A stretch of 64,000 bases of DNA. Origin: Strigops habroptila (lineage: Eukaryota; Chordata; Aves; Psittaciformes; Psittacidae). The notes beneath the pieces were generated by a model, which was not told the origin of the DNA, made no database searches, and saw only the letters and a list, made by a program, of their open reading frames with translations. How positions within the stretch are numbered: position 1 is the first letter of the stretch; each line of letters starts with the position of its first letter. Both the position numbers and the translations under genes were made by a program. The stretch is from NCBI RefSeq assembly GCF_004027225.2, contig NC_044279.2, forward strand, positions 48,942,744 through 49,006,743. The letters run 5' to 3'. Positions 26,001 to 36,090 of the stretch are shown here, in pieces.

Positions 26001-28080
26001 CATTACACACGGTTCTCAACTGCACTAATTCATAGAACAGCAGCAAGAGAAAGTTACGAGAACTGAGTCTGCAGAGATAGTAACCAGTTTTGGAAACAAA
26101 GTAGTAAGAAGCAACATGGCATCCTATTTTATTCAAACAAGAGAACTTCCTGATACAATCACAGCTCTCAGCTGTGGCAGGTGAGATACCATGGAGTTAC
26201 AACATACAAAGGAAACTGCTGAAACATGTACTGTAATTTTTTTTACAACAACTTTTTAATGCATGCAACTTGGGAGGTAGATTATGATTTCTTCATTCTC
26301 CATCATGCTGTCGAAAGTCAAGTTCCAGTTTTTAGGGTCTTGGTTTTAGCGTAGTCAATACAATACACCTTTACTATTTGAAAACATGTTTCATTTTAAT
26401 CATAGTGATAACCTGGAGTTCTACAGAAATACAGGATCAACCCTTGCATAAAAGAAAGGCAAAGAGCGTGTAACTCCACATGTGTCATATTGTAGCAATT
26501 CTGAACATGACAGAATTCAGGTAGTTGAAGCAGAAAGAGTATTACTGTTGAGAAACAATGGAAAAATTGTGACACATTGCGCATAATTTCGCTGCTTACT
26601 TTAGCAAGTCATTTTGCACATGACGTAAGACCTGGGGCTGGGTATAAAAACTCACAAAGTTTTGGCTAATGAAAGCCAAATATTAAATTAATCTAGAAGA
26701 TCACACCAAATAAATGCAAACTCTTAACTTATAAGTCCCCTTGCAAGCTTTATACAACGAGCCTACGGGTAGACAAGCAGCTTACACAGTGCGTTTTGGA
26801 AAACACCTAAAGGAACAGACAACAGTATGTACCTTCTTAGTTCAAAAGGAAGCGTGATCTCCAGGGGGGTCCCCTTGAAACTGTGCTTTTCTCCAAAGCC
26901 AAATGTTGCATCCTGTCCATTTGCGGTCACTTTAAATACCTGTACATCTTCTGTATCCAACACCTGTAAATGAAGCAAAGATTACACGCTTGTTAAATAG
27001 TGTAATAATCTTAAACACGTGTCTCTCTGAAGGAAAAAGTATTTACTAAGTAGAACCAGAAGAATCAAGTACCTATGTTGAGTACTGGGAACCAGCATTT
27101 TAAGGGAGCAGCAGAGAGCTTACAAAGCTGGAGGGGGAAGAGGAAGAAAACCAACTTCTGACCATGAAAGTGAAAACGGGAGTTTATTAAGTAAACTACA
27201 AAGACTTCACAGTGCTGCTATGAAACGAGGGCATGATGGAAAAGACCCTGCCAAGGCTTGCATCCTGGAACTGGCCACTATGAATCAAGACGTTAATGCA
27301 ACAGAAGATGAGTTAAATAATGCAGCACTCCCATATGCAGCACGAGTGAAGTTTTACTCTTTATTATTAATAGGAGGAGGGGTTTTGTTCGTGTTTTTTT
27401 TCCTAAAAATAAGTGCCAACCACAAAAGGATGTTACGGAGGCCGCATGAAGAAAGCCCACAAACCCCAGCCTTCACTTGCGTATAAAGCACAGCCGAGGA
27501 GGTTCACGCGTTTATGTGAGAAGGAAGCTGTCACAATAAAGCACGTGCGCAAAAGCCGTAAGCATAGATTTCCTTTATTCCCGTTTTTTCGGCAACAGGC
27601 TCTTCGCCGTTTTAACGGGAAAATACATATTTCAAGTACATCTTTCTATCCTTCCCTCTGGGCGCAGGAAACCCGGGCCACCGGGCGCTGCTGCCCGCGG
27701 AGCCGGGGGCAGGGTCCGGAGAGTGAAGGAAGGACGGCCGGGCCGGAACCGCCGAGCAGAAGGACGGCAGAGGCACCTGAGGGGAGGCGACCCCGAGCAG
27801 GGAGACGGCGCCGAGCGCGGCCCCGCCGCTCCCCCTCAGGCGGGCGGCCCCCAGCGCGGGCCCAGCCGCGGGCAGCGCGAGGGTCGCCTCACCCTCCCTC
27901 CCCCCCCCAGCCCTCCCCGCCCGCCGTTACCAGGCAGCGCAGCGCCTCGCGCTCGGCGCGCGCGGTGAAGGCCACCGTGCCCCGCAGCGCCCGCGCGCCG
28001 AAGTCCACGCGGCAGCGCAGGTAGAGGTGCCGCGTGAGGCAGCACGAGGGGGACGCGAAGGAGCTGGAGTCCGCCGCCAT
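13885..28080 (-). CDS. LTA4H: Leukotriene A4 hydrolase / aminopeptidase, complete, 19 coding exons, 609 aa
   Basis: LTA4H is a cytosolic M1-family zinc metalloenzyme. It converts leukotriene A4 to leukotriene B4 and also trims tripeptides such as Pro-Gly-Pro. Exons in transcript order: 28080-27931, 26963-26833, 24741-24621, 24128-24060, 23376-23272, 21994-21942, 21714-21642, 21331-21191, 20966-20943, 19940-19870, 19756-19645, 18720-18576, 18493-18390, 17915-17845, 17304-17250, 16412-16317, 15795-15713, 14435-14331, 14005-13885. The sum is 1830 nt, in phase, ending in TGA. Catalytic parts: GGMEN (266-270), HEISH zinc site (His293, Glu294, His297), third ligand Glu316 in NEGHT, Asp373, Tyr376 and Tyr381, and Arg561/Lys563, which bind substrate carboxylate. 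Each sits 3 residues below its human counterpart because the N-terminus is shorter and different ([10 protein letters not shown]). The exon count matches human (19). The C-terminus reads GKDLKQDQ. No disruption is seen. Confidence 0.97.
18060..18240. repeat. A/C-rich low-complexity tract in LTA4H intron 13
   Basis: Irregular CAAAA/CCAAC/AAAAC repeats with a C-rich island (CCTCCCCCCTCCCC near 18126) fill most of the 474-bp intron between exons 13 and 14. On the transcript strand it is G/U-rich. A 114-codon open frame across it is an effect of base composition. Confidence 0.8.
18576..18720 (-). CDS. LTA4H: LTA4H exon 12, catalytic Asp/Tyr residues
   Basis: This 145-nt exon encodes residues 351-398 and the first base of the next codon. 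The [20 protein letters not shown] segment carries Asp373, Tyr376 and Tyr381, equivalent to human Asp375, Tyr378 and Tyr383 (mature numbering). These direct water attack in LTB4 formation, suffer suicide inactivation by LTA4, and donate the proton in the peptidase reaction, respectively. The preceding stretch ([20 protein letters not shown]) is more diverged from mammals than the catalytic part. Confidence 0.94.
19645..19756 (-). CDS. LTA4H: LTA4H exon 11, third zinc ligand
   Basis: This 112-nt exon encodes (W)[19 protein letters not shown] and on to ELQNT. Glu316 in NEGHT is the third zinc ligand of the HEXXH-(X)18-E scheme; the spacing from His297 to Glu316 agrees with the M1 family. Acceptor TTTCCAG, donor ACG|GTACGT. 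Confidence 0.95.
19870..19940 (-). CDS. LTA4H: LTA4H exon 10, HEXXH zinc-binding motif
   Basis: This 71-nt exon encodes [20 protein letters not shown] and on to EHF. His293 and His297 are zinc ligands and Glu294 is the general base. The acceptor is TTTTAG before 19940, and the donor is TG|GTAGGT after 19870, splitting a Trp codon that is completed by the first base of exon 11. Confidence 0.96.
20943..20966 (-). CDS. LTA4H: LTA4H exon 9, 24-nt microexon
   Basis: The 24-nt exon encodes exactly eight residues, AGDRSLSN (282-289), matching AGDKSLSN of human LTA4H. It joins TPTLL of exon 8 to VIAHEISH of exon 10. Acceptor TTTTTTAG, donor AAT|GTAAGT. Its polypyrimidine tract is a (TTTG)n microsatellite (20969-20993). 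Because it is a multiple of three, skipping would remove eight residues just before the zinc motif without shifting the frame. Confidence 0.93.
20969..20993. repeat. (AAAC)n microsatellite at the LTA4H exon 9 acceptor
   Basis: Four or five AAAC units on the plus strand read as (GTTT)n on the transcript strand and end directly at the TTTTTTAG acceptor of the 24-nt exon 9. The repeat therefore supplies the polypyrimidine tract. Confidence 0.85.
21191..21331 (-). CDS. LTA4H: LTA4H exon 8, GxMEN exopeptidase motif
   Basis: This 141-nt exon encodes residues 235-281 ([20 protein letters not shown] through VTPTLL). It carries GGMEN at 266-270, the M1 aminopeptidase signature whose Glu (269 here) binds the free amino group of peptide substrates and takes part in LTA4 hydrolysis. 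Acceptor TTTTTTCAG, donor TTG|GTAAGT. The segment is almost identical to mammalian LTA4H. Confidence 0.95.
22840..23065. repeat. Diverged tandem duplication in LTA4H intron 5
   Basis: CTTTTCTAACAAATCAGTCT at about 22876 recurs as GCTTTTCTAACAAATCAATC at about 23014. The spacing is 139 bp, and similar sequence follows both copies (TCATGATTTTGTACGTTAG against TAATGGTTTTCTACATTAG). Both copies are preceded by ATGCATTT. The two units differ by substitutions and small indels. Confidence 0.7.
27892..27922 (-). other. G-quadruplex-forming run at the start of LTA4H intron 1
   Basis: On the LTA4H transcript strand, G-runs of three or more follow each other with 1-2 nt loops (GGGCGGGGAGGGCTGGGGG and on through GGGAGGGAGGG), starting only 8 nt after the exon 1 donor at 27930. 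The pattern exceeds the G3+N1-7 rule several times over. Folding is inferred from sequence. Confidence 0.75.
27931..28080 (-). CDS. LTA4H: LTA4H exon 1 (start codon)
   Basis: The 150-nt coding part encodes residues 1-50 in a CpG island. The ATG at 28080-28078 sits in a good Kozak context (GCCGCCATGG read as GGCGGCCATGGCGG on the opposite sides). [10 protein letters not shown] aligns with HLHLRCSVDF of human LTA4H, but the first 15 residues differ and are 3 shorter. The exon ends CGCTGCCTG|GTAACG, and exon 2 resumes GTGTTGGATACA (VLDTEDVQ). The segment is the first strand of the saddle-like N-terminal domain. GC content is far above that of the other exons, as expected for a CpG-island first exon. 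Confidence 0.94.
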
Positions 28081-28130
28081 GGCCCGCGCGCTGCCCGCCG
28101 CGGGGAAGGAGGAGCGTGCCGCCTGCCGGC

Positions 28131-28150
28131 CCCTGGGAAGCGTAGTTCCG
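28131..28150 (-). promoter_or_regulatory. ZNF143/SBS-like motif (reverse)
   Basis: On the minus strand this reads CGGAACTACGCTTCCCAGGG, close to the ACTACAnnTCCCAG core with A to G at the sixth base. It lies 50-70 bp above the LTA4H ATG and faces the forward motif at 28187. Lower confidence than the forward copy because of the mismatch. Confidence 0.4.
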
Positions 28151-28186
28151 CCCCCCAGTGGAAAGGGCGAGGGCAGAGCGCGGAGA

Positions 28187-28213
28187 ACTACAGCTCCCGT
28201 GGTGCATTGCGCG
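28187..28213 (+). promoter_or_regulatory. ZNF143/SBS-like motif (forward)
   Basis: ACTACAGCTCCC at 28187-28198 followed by GTGGTGCATTGCGC resembles the long ZNF143 (Staf) binding element, core ACTACAnnTCCC with a downstream TGCA-type half. It is 107 bp above the LTA4H ATG and 124 bp before the tRNA-Asp. Binding is inferred from the motif. Confidence 0.55.
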
Positions 28214-28336
28214 GCGGGGCGGGGCGCGGCTCAGCAAAGAGCATGATTGGCTCGAGCAGCCCGGGCAGGCCCACCGCCGAGCTGTCAGCAATTACACACC
28301 CTGTAGGGAGCGGTGGAAAAAGGACTGTCGTGCAGC

Positions 28337-28408
28337 TCCTCGTTAGTATAGTGGTGAGTATCCCCGCCTGTCACGCGGGAGACCGGGGTTCGATTCCCCG
28401 ACGGGGAG
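28337..28408 (+). tRNA. tRNA-Asp (anticodon GTC)
   Basis: This 72-nt gene folds as a complete cloverleaf. The acceptor stem TCCTCGT pairs with ACGGGGA and carries discriminator G. The D arm begins TAGTATAGTGG. The anticodon stem-loop CCCGCCTGTCACGCGGG has GTC in the loop. The T arm is CCGGGGTTCGATTCCCCG. The internal A box (about 28344-28355) and B box (GGTTCGATTCC, 28388-28398) are intact, there is no intron, and CCA is not encoded, as usual for eukaryotes. A T4 Pol III terminator is at 28416-28419. It diverges from LTA4H, 256 bp from the ATG, inside or at the edge of the CpG island. Intact stems and control boxes suggest a functional gene. Confidence 0.97.
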
Positions 28409-28415
28409 ACACGTA

Positions 28416-28419
28416 TTTT
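28416..28419 (+). terminator. RNA polymerase III terminator of tRNA-Asp
   Basis: A T4 run lies 8 nt after the mature 3' end of the tRNA. This is the minimal vertebrate Pol III stop signal. Confidence 0.75.
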
Positions 28420-31400
28420 CCTTCGTTCTCTCTCCCTCTTCCTGTTGTAGACTTTACCCTATAGGCAAAACTCAACTCTTTGCGAAATCAGAGTGGTTGC
28501 CAGACAGCCTTTGGAAGAGTACCGCGGCTGTAAAACAGGAAGCACAGAGGGAAAACACAGGGGTCTCTGGGCTGCCTACCTGCTCCAGAGCTGAGGCAGC
28601 GCGGCGGCTGCAGCGTTTCAGGAGCTCAGATGCCTAACAGAGAGAACGCGAGGGGAAAGTAGTCTCGTATTTAAGGGCTCATTCAGCTAAACAGAGTTGT
28701 TCATTAAGCCTTTCAAAAATACTCACCTAGGCCTCCAGCTGCGAGGGGAGCGGGCTGTGTGTGCCTGGTGTTCAGCGCAGGAGGCCCGGGGGCTCTGCTC
28801 TGGCCCTGGCTTTGTGCACTCAGACAGTTTAATTCGATGCTCTGAGCTGGGCATTGAAAACAAATTTCAGCACCGCAAGTGACCTCGCACCAACCACACA
28901 GATACAGCAGCAAGCACTCAAGCTAGGACATACGCAAGAAAAATGATGTCTGTTTAATAAGATCTAAGATCCAATTTGACAGCAGTGTTTGGCAACAAAG
29001 GGCGATCACTCTTGACAAAACATTGCCGGAAGCCGAGGACGCGTAATGCAGACCCTAACCTTTGCCACCCTTAGCAGTTCCTGAGGCAGCAGGTCTTCAG
29101 CCCGCGCACACACAGCTGCGGGAGCAGCACACCAGGGGCTGTGGGGAGCTGCAGGCACAGGAGGGATGCAAGGCTTGAGGTACAGTGCAAGACCACGACA
29201 TGCTTTCTGTGGGCTCACCAGCCCATGGGCCTCCTGGGAGCATCCCACAGCCACAGCTATCCCATCCACATGCGACCCTGAGACAGGAATGTGAGGAGCA
29301 CATGAAGAAAAGGGGGTGTGATGTATTCATCCACAGGAATAGTGATACCCTGGAGCTTTGTGTAAACCAGCTGGACTAGAGCCACATGCAGACAAGCCCA
29401 GATAAACCCAGGCAGAAAAGCAAGGGAGTTTCAGTATGTCTGTTGCTGTGTGTATTACAGAAAGAGAAAAAATAGCCCCAATATTTTTCCTGTTGCAATT
29501 TCTGAATTTCCTCCCATGCCCACTTCCCTTTCTCAAAATCCACATATGTGTCATCAGAAACACAAGGAAACTGATTTTGTTTAGTATGCAGTTTATCTCA
29601 AAACAGAGGATGGACCATAAAATAAGATGTAAGAACTATTTAGTAGTTCATATGTGCTGGCATCCAGCCAGCCGATTTCAGCTGTCATAAAACAATAAGG
29701 GATTAGAAAAGCAAGTAATTCAAAACAAATATGCTATCAGTGCTTTGCAGGCATAAAAAAGAGTCTTGTAAGCAACTCCATACCTGCTTAGTCAGTGTTT
29801 CTGGTTTCATATTAAGCTTTCACAGTGCACAAGCAAACTACCCAGAGCGAAAGTTTCGCTATAGATGTGCGGCTTTGAGAGTCCCAGGAAGTCGTTCTCA
29901 TTTGTCTGTGGGCAAAGGTAAAAGGAAGAGGAACAAGGAGCTCAGGGCATTGAACAGGGTGTTACAAGGTCAGACTTTCCCCCCCTGCAAAGTACTTTGT
30001 TCTTGCCTAAGTATCCCCCACGTCAGCTCAACCTCTTCCCCCTGTCTTGTGGCACCAAATCCTTCCCACACGCCTGCTCTGTGCAGTTGTACCCCACCTG
30101 GCAGTGTGGAGTCAGCACTGCTGGAACGCCAGCAGCAATGACAGCAAGCCCAGCCACAGCTGCCTGCACCGTCTCGGCCCTCCATGAGCATTCTGGTGTG
30201 GTCCAGGCTGTCTTCCCTGTGGGCAAAGTCCACAGGAGGCACAAGGTAAAGGAGCACCGGCAGGAAGCCTGCTGCACTGTTTGCAGAGGAAAGTTTGAAT
30301 GTGGGCCAGCACTGATGAAATCTGGAGGAGCAAACACTACTGTATTGCTAGTAGACATCTTACCATGATTTCTTCTTCAAATACCTGTTGATTTATCCAG
30401 GTACGGCTTTAAGCCACATCTCTTTTGATGCTTCTATAGTCATCCCACTTGGCTTGCCATCGGCTGTGTGTTTTATTATCCTCACCTTATCAATAGCTCA
30501 GGGAGAGGTGGTATCAGCCTTCAGGCTGGGAGAGAAAGCTGTGGCCAAACCAGCAAGACGAGAGTGGGCTGGAAAATAAGCTCCTGCTTGCAGCCTTGCT
30601 GATCACACAGCGTGGTAGCAAAGCAGCACTGAGGGGGGGTCTGGGCTGGAGGTTCAGCCCAAGCATGTTAACAGTATCTTGTTGAAACATCTTGTTTGAG
30701 CATATTCAAGCCCTGGGTACTGTGTAACTCTGTGTATTCTGTCCTCTGTGTGTTGTATCCATATGTGTATTTAGCTAAGTGTGGTTTACGTACACTTAAC
30801 TCTGCCCAAAGTTTTAATTAACCTTTGTCAAGAGGATTTTTGGAAGGCAAAAGATTGCTTGCAAATGCTGGAAACTGCTTTATGCTATTAGCAATGACAA
30901 AACACAGACAGGAGCACTGAGAATCATGGAAGTTTTATGTTGGTAGTCACTCTAAGGCAAGGAAAATAAGAGAGGGCCCCCTTCTTAAACTTAATAACTA
31001 TAACAGTAAATTCATATTTTAAGCCTACTTAAAAATAAGTTCTCAGCACTTGTTCTAGGCAGTCCAAATGGGGAAACTTAAACAGAACCAGCTACTAAAA
31101 ATACACTAATTGTATTCTTACTTGGAAGGAAACTGATTAACAAATAGGGAAATCGGGTAAAGCAGAGTTAAAAATGCCTCCATATGTACTCGGCAAGGGC
31201 TAAGAGCAGGAATAGGCAATGGCAAATTGTTCACATTTTTGTTGCAGGACAGGACATCCAACGTAACCATGATGAACTGACAACTTAGGAGGATACAAGT
31301 CCTCTACTCCACCTTGATTCTTCTACAGAGACACCTGGCGCTAAACCTTTTGGCTGCTCAGAGAGGGGAACATGGTTGATCCTCGGAAAGTGATGGAACA

Positions 31401-34400
31401 ATTTACACCAGTAGCCGTTATACGCTTCTGATCCCTACTCATAGTGAACCATTTGATCTTTGAAGTACCCAATATTCTAGAACTTTCAGTTTGTCATCGT
31501 TAGTATCTACTAACTGTTGGCCCAGAGGATCCCAATGAGTCTTCTCCCCGCACTGAAGAGTTCGGCTGCTGGTGCCCCTGACCAGCTCTGTGATGGTGCC
31601 AGCCTTGGATGAGCAGCCCGCTCCCACAGCTCCCTGGCACACCTGCCATCACAGAGCAGGACGCGGGTCTGCAAGCAAGCCTGCCAGAGAAACTGGCAGT
31701 CTGAGTCCTTTCATTGAACATTGCCTTTACACAGGTCTGGGTCTTCAGGTGCTGCACGCTGCTGCAGCCCCGCTTGGGTCACTGGAGCAATGCTAATATA
31801 AGCCAGATGGGATGCTGACCTACCCTCCAATTAAAAAATACCCAGGCCACCATCAGGCATTCAATGCATGCTGTGATTTTATGACTCCTCCAGACTAGCC
31901 TGGGATCTTTCCACATTAGCTTATAATAAGGGTAAATTAGACGTCCACTTTTTCTCCAGTAACTCAGCATACTGAGCACTTAATACTTGAGCACAATGAT
32001 TTACAAGAAACTGTTGAGTTTTATACATGAACGACCAGCAATGGATCCCATTTCTTGGCTCAGGCAGGGTGGAAAATAATTTAAAGCAATGTCTTATTAA
32101 TAGTTTATCCTGCATTTATTTTTGATAAGCTTTAAAGCATCTATTCAATTTCTTTTTTTCCTGAGATAGTTTCTCAGTCCTGAATTCCCTGCAGAAGCCA
32201 ACAACCATTTCATGCAGCTGTATTTCTACATGTCAAATGGTCTGTTAAATATAATTTCCATCACATTTCTTTTCATTTGGAGGGAATCAGTTTTGCAATT
32301 TTTTCAGTTCTCTTTTTTTCTGACTTTTAAAATACTTTTGCACAGGCAGTCTTGGGTTTTTTTTAACCTCCATGTTGCTAGACATGCACACAGCTTACAC
32401 CTCTCCAGAGGATGTTATTTAACCATATGAAGAGATCTGGCAGTCTCAGGGTGCCATCATGACAGGCTCAGGTAAGGACAATTTCTGCCTCAAAAACAAA
32501 AATCCAGATGATGAAAAGTTAACTCATCTGTTAATCTGACGCTAAGCATCTACTACACCACTTAGCCTGCTCAACATTTTGGGGTTTTCTCAGCTGCTTT
32601 CTTTGTTAAAGCTTTTGAAATCTTCTGGATGGCAACACTTCCTCTTTCTGGTCATGATATTCACATTTACCATCAGTGGGTTGCAGCAGCCTTCTTCATC
32701 TGAGAACCAAAATGCACACAAAACTTTATTATACAGCCAGAATTGCAGTATATGAAGAAATCATCTATGTGTTCTATGTATCTGCAATTATTATTAGAAT
32801 CATAATCTTCTCAATTATCAATTTTAAAAAAACATCTGCTCCTGGGTGATTGGGTCCTTTGTGTTCCACGAGGCACCAAACAAAAAAGCTTATACTAAAT
32901 TTTAAGCAACCAAGAAATGGCATTGAAACAAAAGGTATGGTATATATGTTTTGCACAAAGCATGTTCATAAGCACCTTGATTGAAGAGGATGCAGATGCC
33001 CATCTCCTTGCAGAATAAACTCCATGATTGGAAAAGGGATTTTAGTTTCAGTATTTAATATCTAAATGTTTCCAAGATGAGGTTTCATGTTTGTTTTCAG
33101 AGGATTCAGCTCTAAGTGACCCTTTCCCCGGAGATCAATACAAACTGACCTCTGGATAAACTCTGTGCATTGTTTTAGGGGCAGGAGTGCTATCGAATTG
33201 CACCTAGATCTGATGCTGACTTTCACTAACAGATGCACAGAAATACACCCATCATCTCCGCTTCCACACAAGGCAACGGCTTCTGGTCAGTGTAACATGC
33301 AGTAATTGGCTGCTTTTGAGTTCATTGTTGGGCCAATAGTCTATGAGTGTAGATCTGTAGGTTGGATTTCCTTTAGCCTGACTTGATTTTTTTTCAGTTA
33401 GATTCACTTCTTTGAGCCTTTTTTTGATTCTTCAGGGAGACAGTGCAGAGCTTTTGTATGCAGTTATCTGGGTATTTGTCCCTCATGTCCAAGTTCATTG
33501 CAGGAATGCAAACCAGAGCAAGAACACAAGTAGAAACAATACAACTGTGCAGGAAAATGCCATATTACCCAAAGGCTTCAACAAAAACCAGAAATCTCAT
33601 ATATCTCAACTACAGATGTCTTTGCTCAAGAATGGAAGCAGAGAAGAAATATTTACGAAACAGCAATAGCTTCTATTACAGTTTTGGAAGAAAAACTTCG
33701 TCATGTGCTTTCCCCTTTTCAGTCATTGTGACAGTATGTCTCTCTATAATATTTGAGGTTGCAGAGGGTTTGCTTATTTCTCCTGCCTGGTTTACTACAT
33801 TCACACCCCCTGCAGCATTCTGCTGTTAACACCAACCAATGGAAATTTTGCAAACCTTTTGATTTTAAATTTCTGCCCCCTCTTATATGTAGACTTGGAG
33901 TGCGATCTGAAGACTTGGCATTACAGCAATGTTTATATTACTACACATGCTTATGTGTTGTTGCCAGTCCCTCCAAATTGCAAAGGCTTGTGTCTAGCAC
34001 AGAAGAATCTCATGTTTTTAAATCAGAATTCATCTTTGTGACTCTTCTTCTAGGCTTTGCCGGGCAGCAGCACTGGCTTCAGCTTGTAGAGGCCAAGCTG
34101 GGGAAGTGCAGTTGTTCCATGCCAATGCTTAACAAACTCTGCTTTTTCACAATAAGCAATGAAAGAGCAATGAAAGAGGTTTAACCAAACAATAAGTAAT
34201 TATAGAGGAGAGGAATGGGGGTGAAGACAGGAAACAAAAGAATTCTCAAAAGAGTCAAAGAAAATGCTTTCTCCAAAATCACTGGATGATAATGTGAGTC
34301 TTCACCACTCCTCAGTGAAGGGCTGTGAGGGTGTTCACAGCAATCACTTGTTCACAGTTTGTTCTCCTCTCTATTTCTCAAACCCAGGTGTACCTTCACT

Positions 34401-36090
34401 TATCCTCATTTAGGCTATTAGTTAAAAAGTCCCACCATCTACTTTGCAGTGGTGAGCTTCTCCCCACAATGCTCTTCATTAGTCATCTTTGTTTGTTATT
34501 CCTTTCCCCCAGAGACCTCAGCTCCTTTGCAGGAATACCCATGAAGCCCACACAATGTTCTTGCCAGGAAGGGAAGACTGCCTAAACAGACAACTAGCAG
34601 ATTTCCCCCTTTGTCTGTAATGGGGATGCCCTGAGAGCAACTGGAGGTGATTACTGCAGTCAGAGTCAACTTTTCACAACACAGACAGTAGCTTCCATAT
34701 TTCTCTCATGATTGTTTTTTGTCATGGCTATTTCATAAGGCAGAAGTACCTTCCTGCTTCTCCCCCAACTTATCGCGTAACATGTAACATAGCATGCAGA
34801 CTGATTAAGTCTGCCACTCAGGTGGCGCTCTCTTCACTAAAAACCTATGGAGCACCCCATCCATCGGGTTTCCATGTCTGTGGTGCTCTCAGCAGAGGGA
34901 TTGATCTTCTCCTCTTGGCCCACCATGTGTAAACTCGGCCAGGTGACGTTGCTACATGAGGAGGCATGTAGCCCTGCCCTTTTGGGCAGGGATAGCTCCA
35001 AAACTGTGAAGCAGGCCCTTCTTGGGAAAGGCTTTGTACCCAGAGGAAATGGCTCCCATGCAGGTTTGTGCAGAGCTGTTCTGGGCCATGAACTGCAGAC
35101 CTTTCCCACTCTCCCCCTTGGCTTCCCTGCTGAAATAGGTGGGGACATCCCCAGCCCAAGGGAAAGCTTTGGAGCTGCATCCTTACTGCTTGAATCTGAT
35201 TGAGTTCAGATGAACAAGGGCTGAGATGATTATTCATTGTACTCAGCACATGACCTGAAGGAAGGTCTTTGCTGAGTTGTCTAGGACTATCTTCAGCAGA
35301 GAAAATGGTTCAGAAAAGCCCAAGAGATTAGAGCTGAAAACTTTAGCTGAACAAGAACAGCACTGACGTAGAGGCAGGCCCTCTGGTGTGTTAAAAGACA
35401 CTGCTGGTGGGACTTCTCTGAAGTGTGGGGTCCTCTCATCGTGAGCTCTCACCAGGATGCTTGGGCAGATGCTGCAAAGCCTGGACTGAAGAAACAGTAT
35501 AGATGGCCCTCTTTAGCAGAATCTGGTGTCATTTTGGCCGAAACGGTCTCACTGGAGGGAAATAATGAGTTTGAAAGACCTCTTCAGAAGACATGCTTAA
35601 ATACATGTATTTTGTAAGTGCCTGACCAGTGGTGAGACCTTCCTTCACCCATGCCCTCTGTGAGCCAGGAGAGCAAAGAGTCATCAACAAAGGATTTAGG
35701 CTTTTGTGAGGAATATAGCACACACACCAGCTCCCCAGACCAGCACCTTTCACCCTTCTGCCCCCAGCAGCCAGGGCTGGGCTGCAGGGAGGAATGTGCA
35801 GGGCTGGCAGGGGATACCTCAGCCACCCTCCAAAGAGCCCACAGCTCCACTGAGCACTGGCCATGCCCACCAAAGAAGGGCTGCAGACAAACCACAGTCT
35901 TGTGCCAAAACCAGATACAACAGCTTAAAGCCTCCCAGTATCCCTCCCCTCCTGCTTTTTATGAAGCACAACACAAAGCCTCTCGATGTCATTCCACTCC
36001 CAGAATATAAGAATGAGTATTTCTACTGGGATCCAATAGTTGTCTCTTTTCAATGGTGTTTTTTAACACTACTCCCCGCCCTTATTTTTT
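28420..36090. other. Intergenic, no gene recognised
   Basis: About 7.7 kb upstream of LTA4H and beyond the tRNA. GC content drops from the CpG island to genome average by about 28.7 kb, with modestly GC-richer patches at 29.0-29.3, 30.0-30.3 and 34.8-35.9 kb. The open frames are short, overlap on several strands and show no family signature. No splice-consistent exon of a known gene and no clear repeat was seen. Confidence 0.6.

Larger units (their letters stand above)
27640..28320. promoter_or_regulatory. CpG island and promoter of LTA4H
   Basis: The sequence shifts abruptly from A/T-rich intron to dense CpG and GC-rich DNA covering LTA4H exon 1 and about 240 bp upstream. It includes GC boxes (GGCGGGGCGGGG at about 28211-28222) and two ZNF143/SBS-like motifs. 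No TATA box is evident. A housekeeping-type promoter for LTA4H, reading to the left, is the simplest interpretation. The start site is probably between 28090 and 28200. Confidence 0.8.

Noticed and set aside
27220-27486. Plus-strand 88-codon open frame with a hydrophobic segment, inside LTA4H intron 1.
   Set aside because: No family similarity, no promoter or splice context, and composition typical of chance open frames; the hydrophobic stretch is a T-rich run.
27413-28024. 203-codon plus-strand open frame through the CpG island.
   Set aside because: Arg/Pro/Ala-rich translation caused by GC content, antisense to LTA4H exon 1.
27836-28291. 151-codon minus-strand frame overlapping LTA4H exon 1.
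   Set aside because: It is another frame of the CpG island; the true LTA4H frame begins at 28080.
33753-34184. 143-codon plus-strand frame.
   Set aside because: No recognisable domain, overlaps a second frame of similar length, and has no promoter or poly(A) context.
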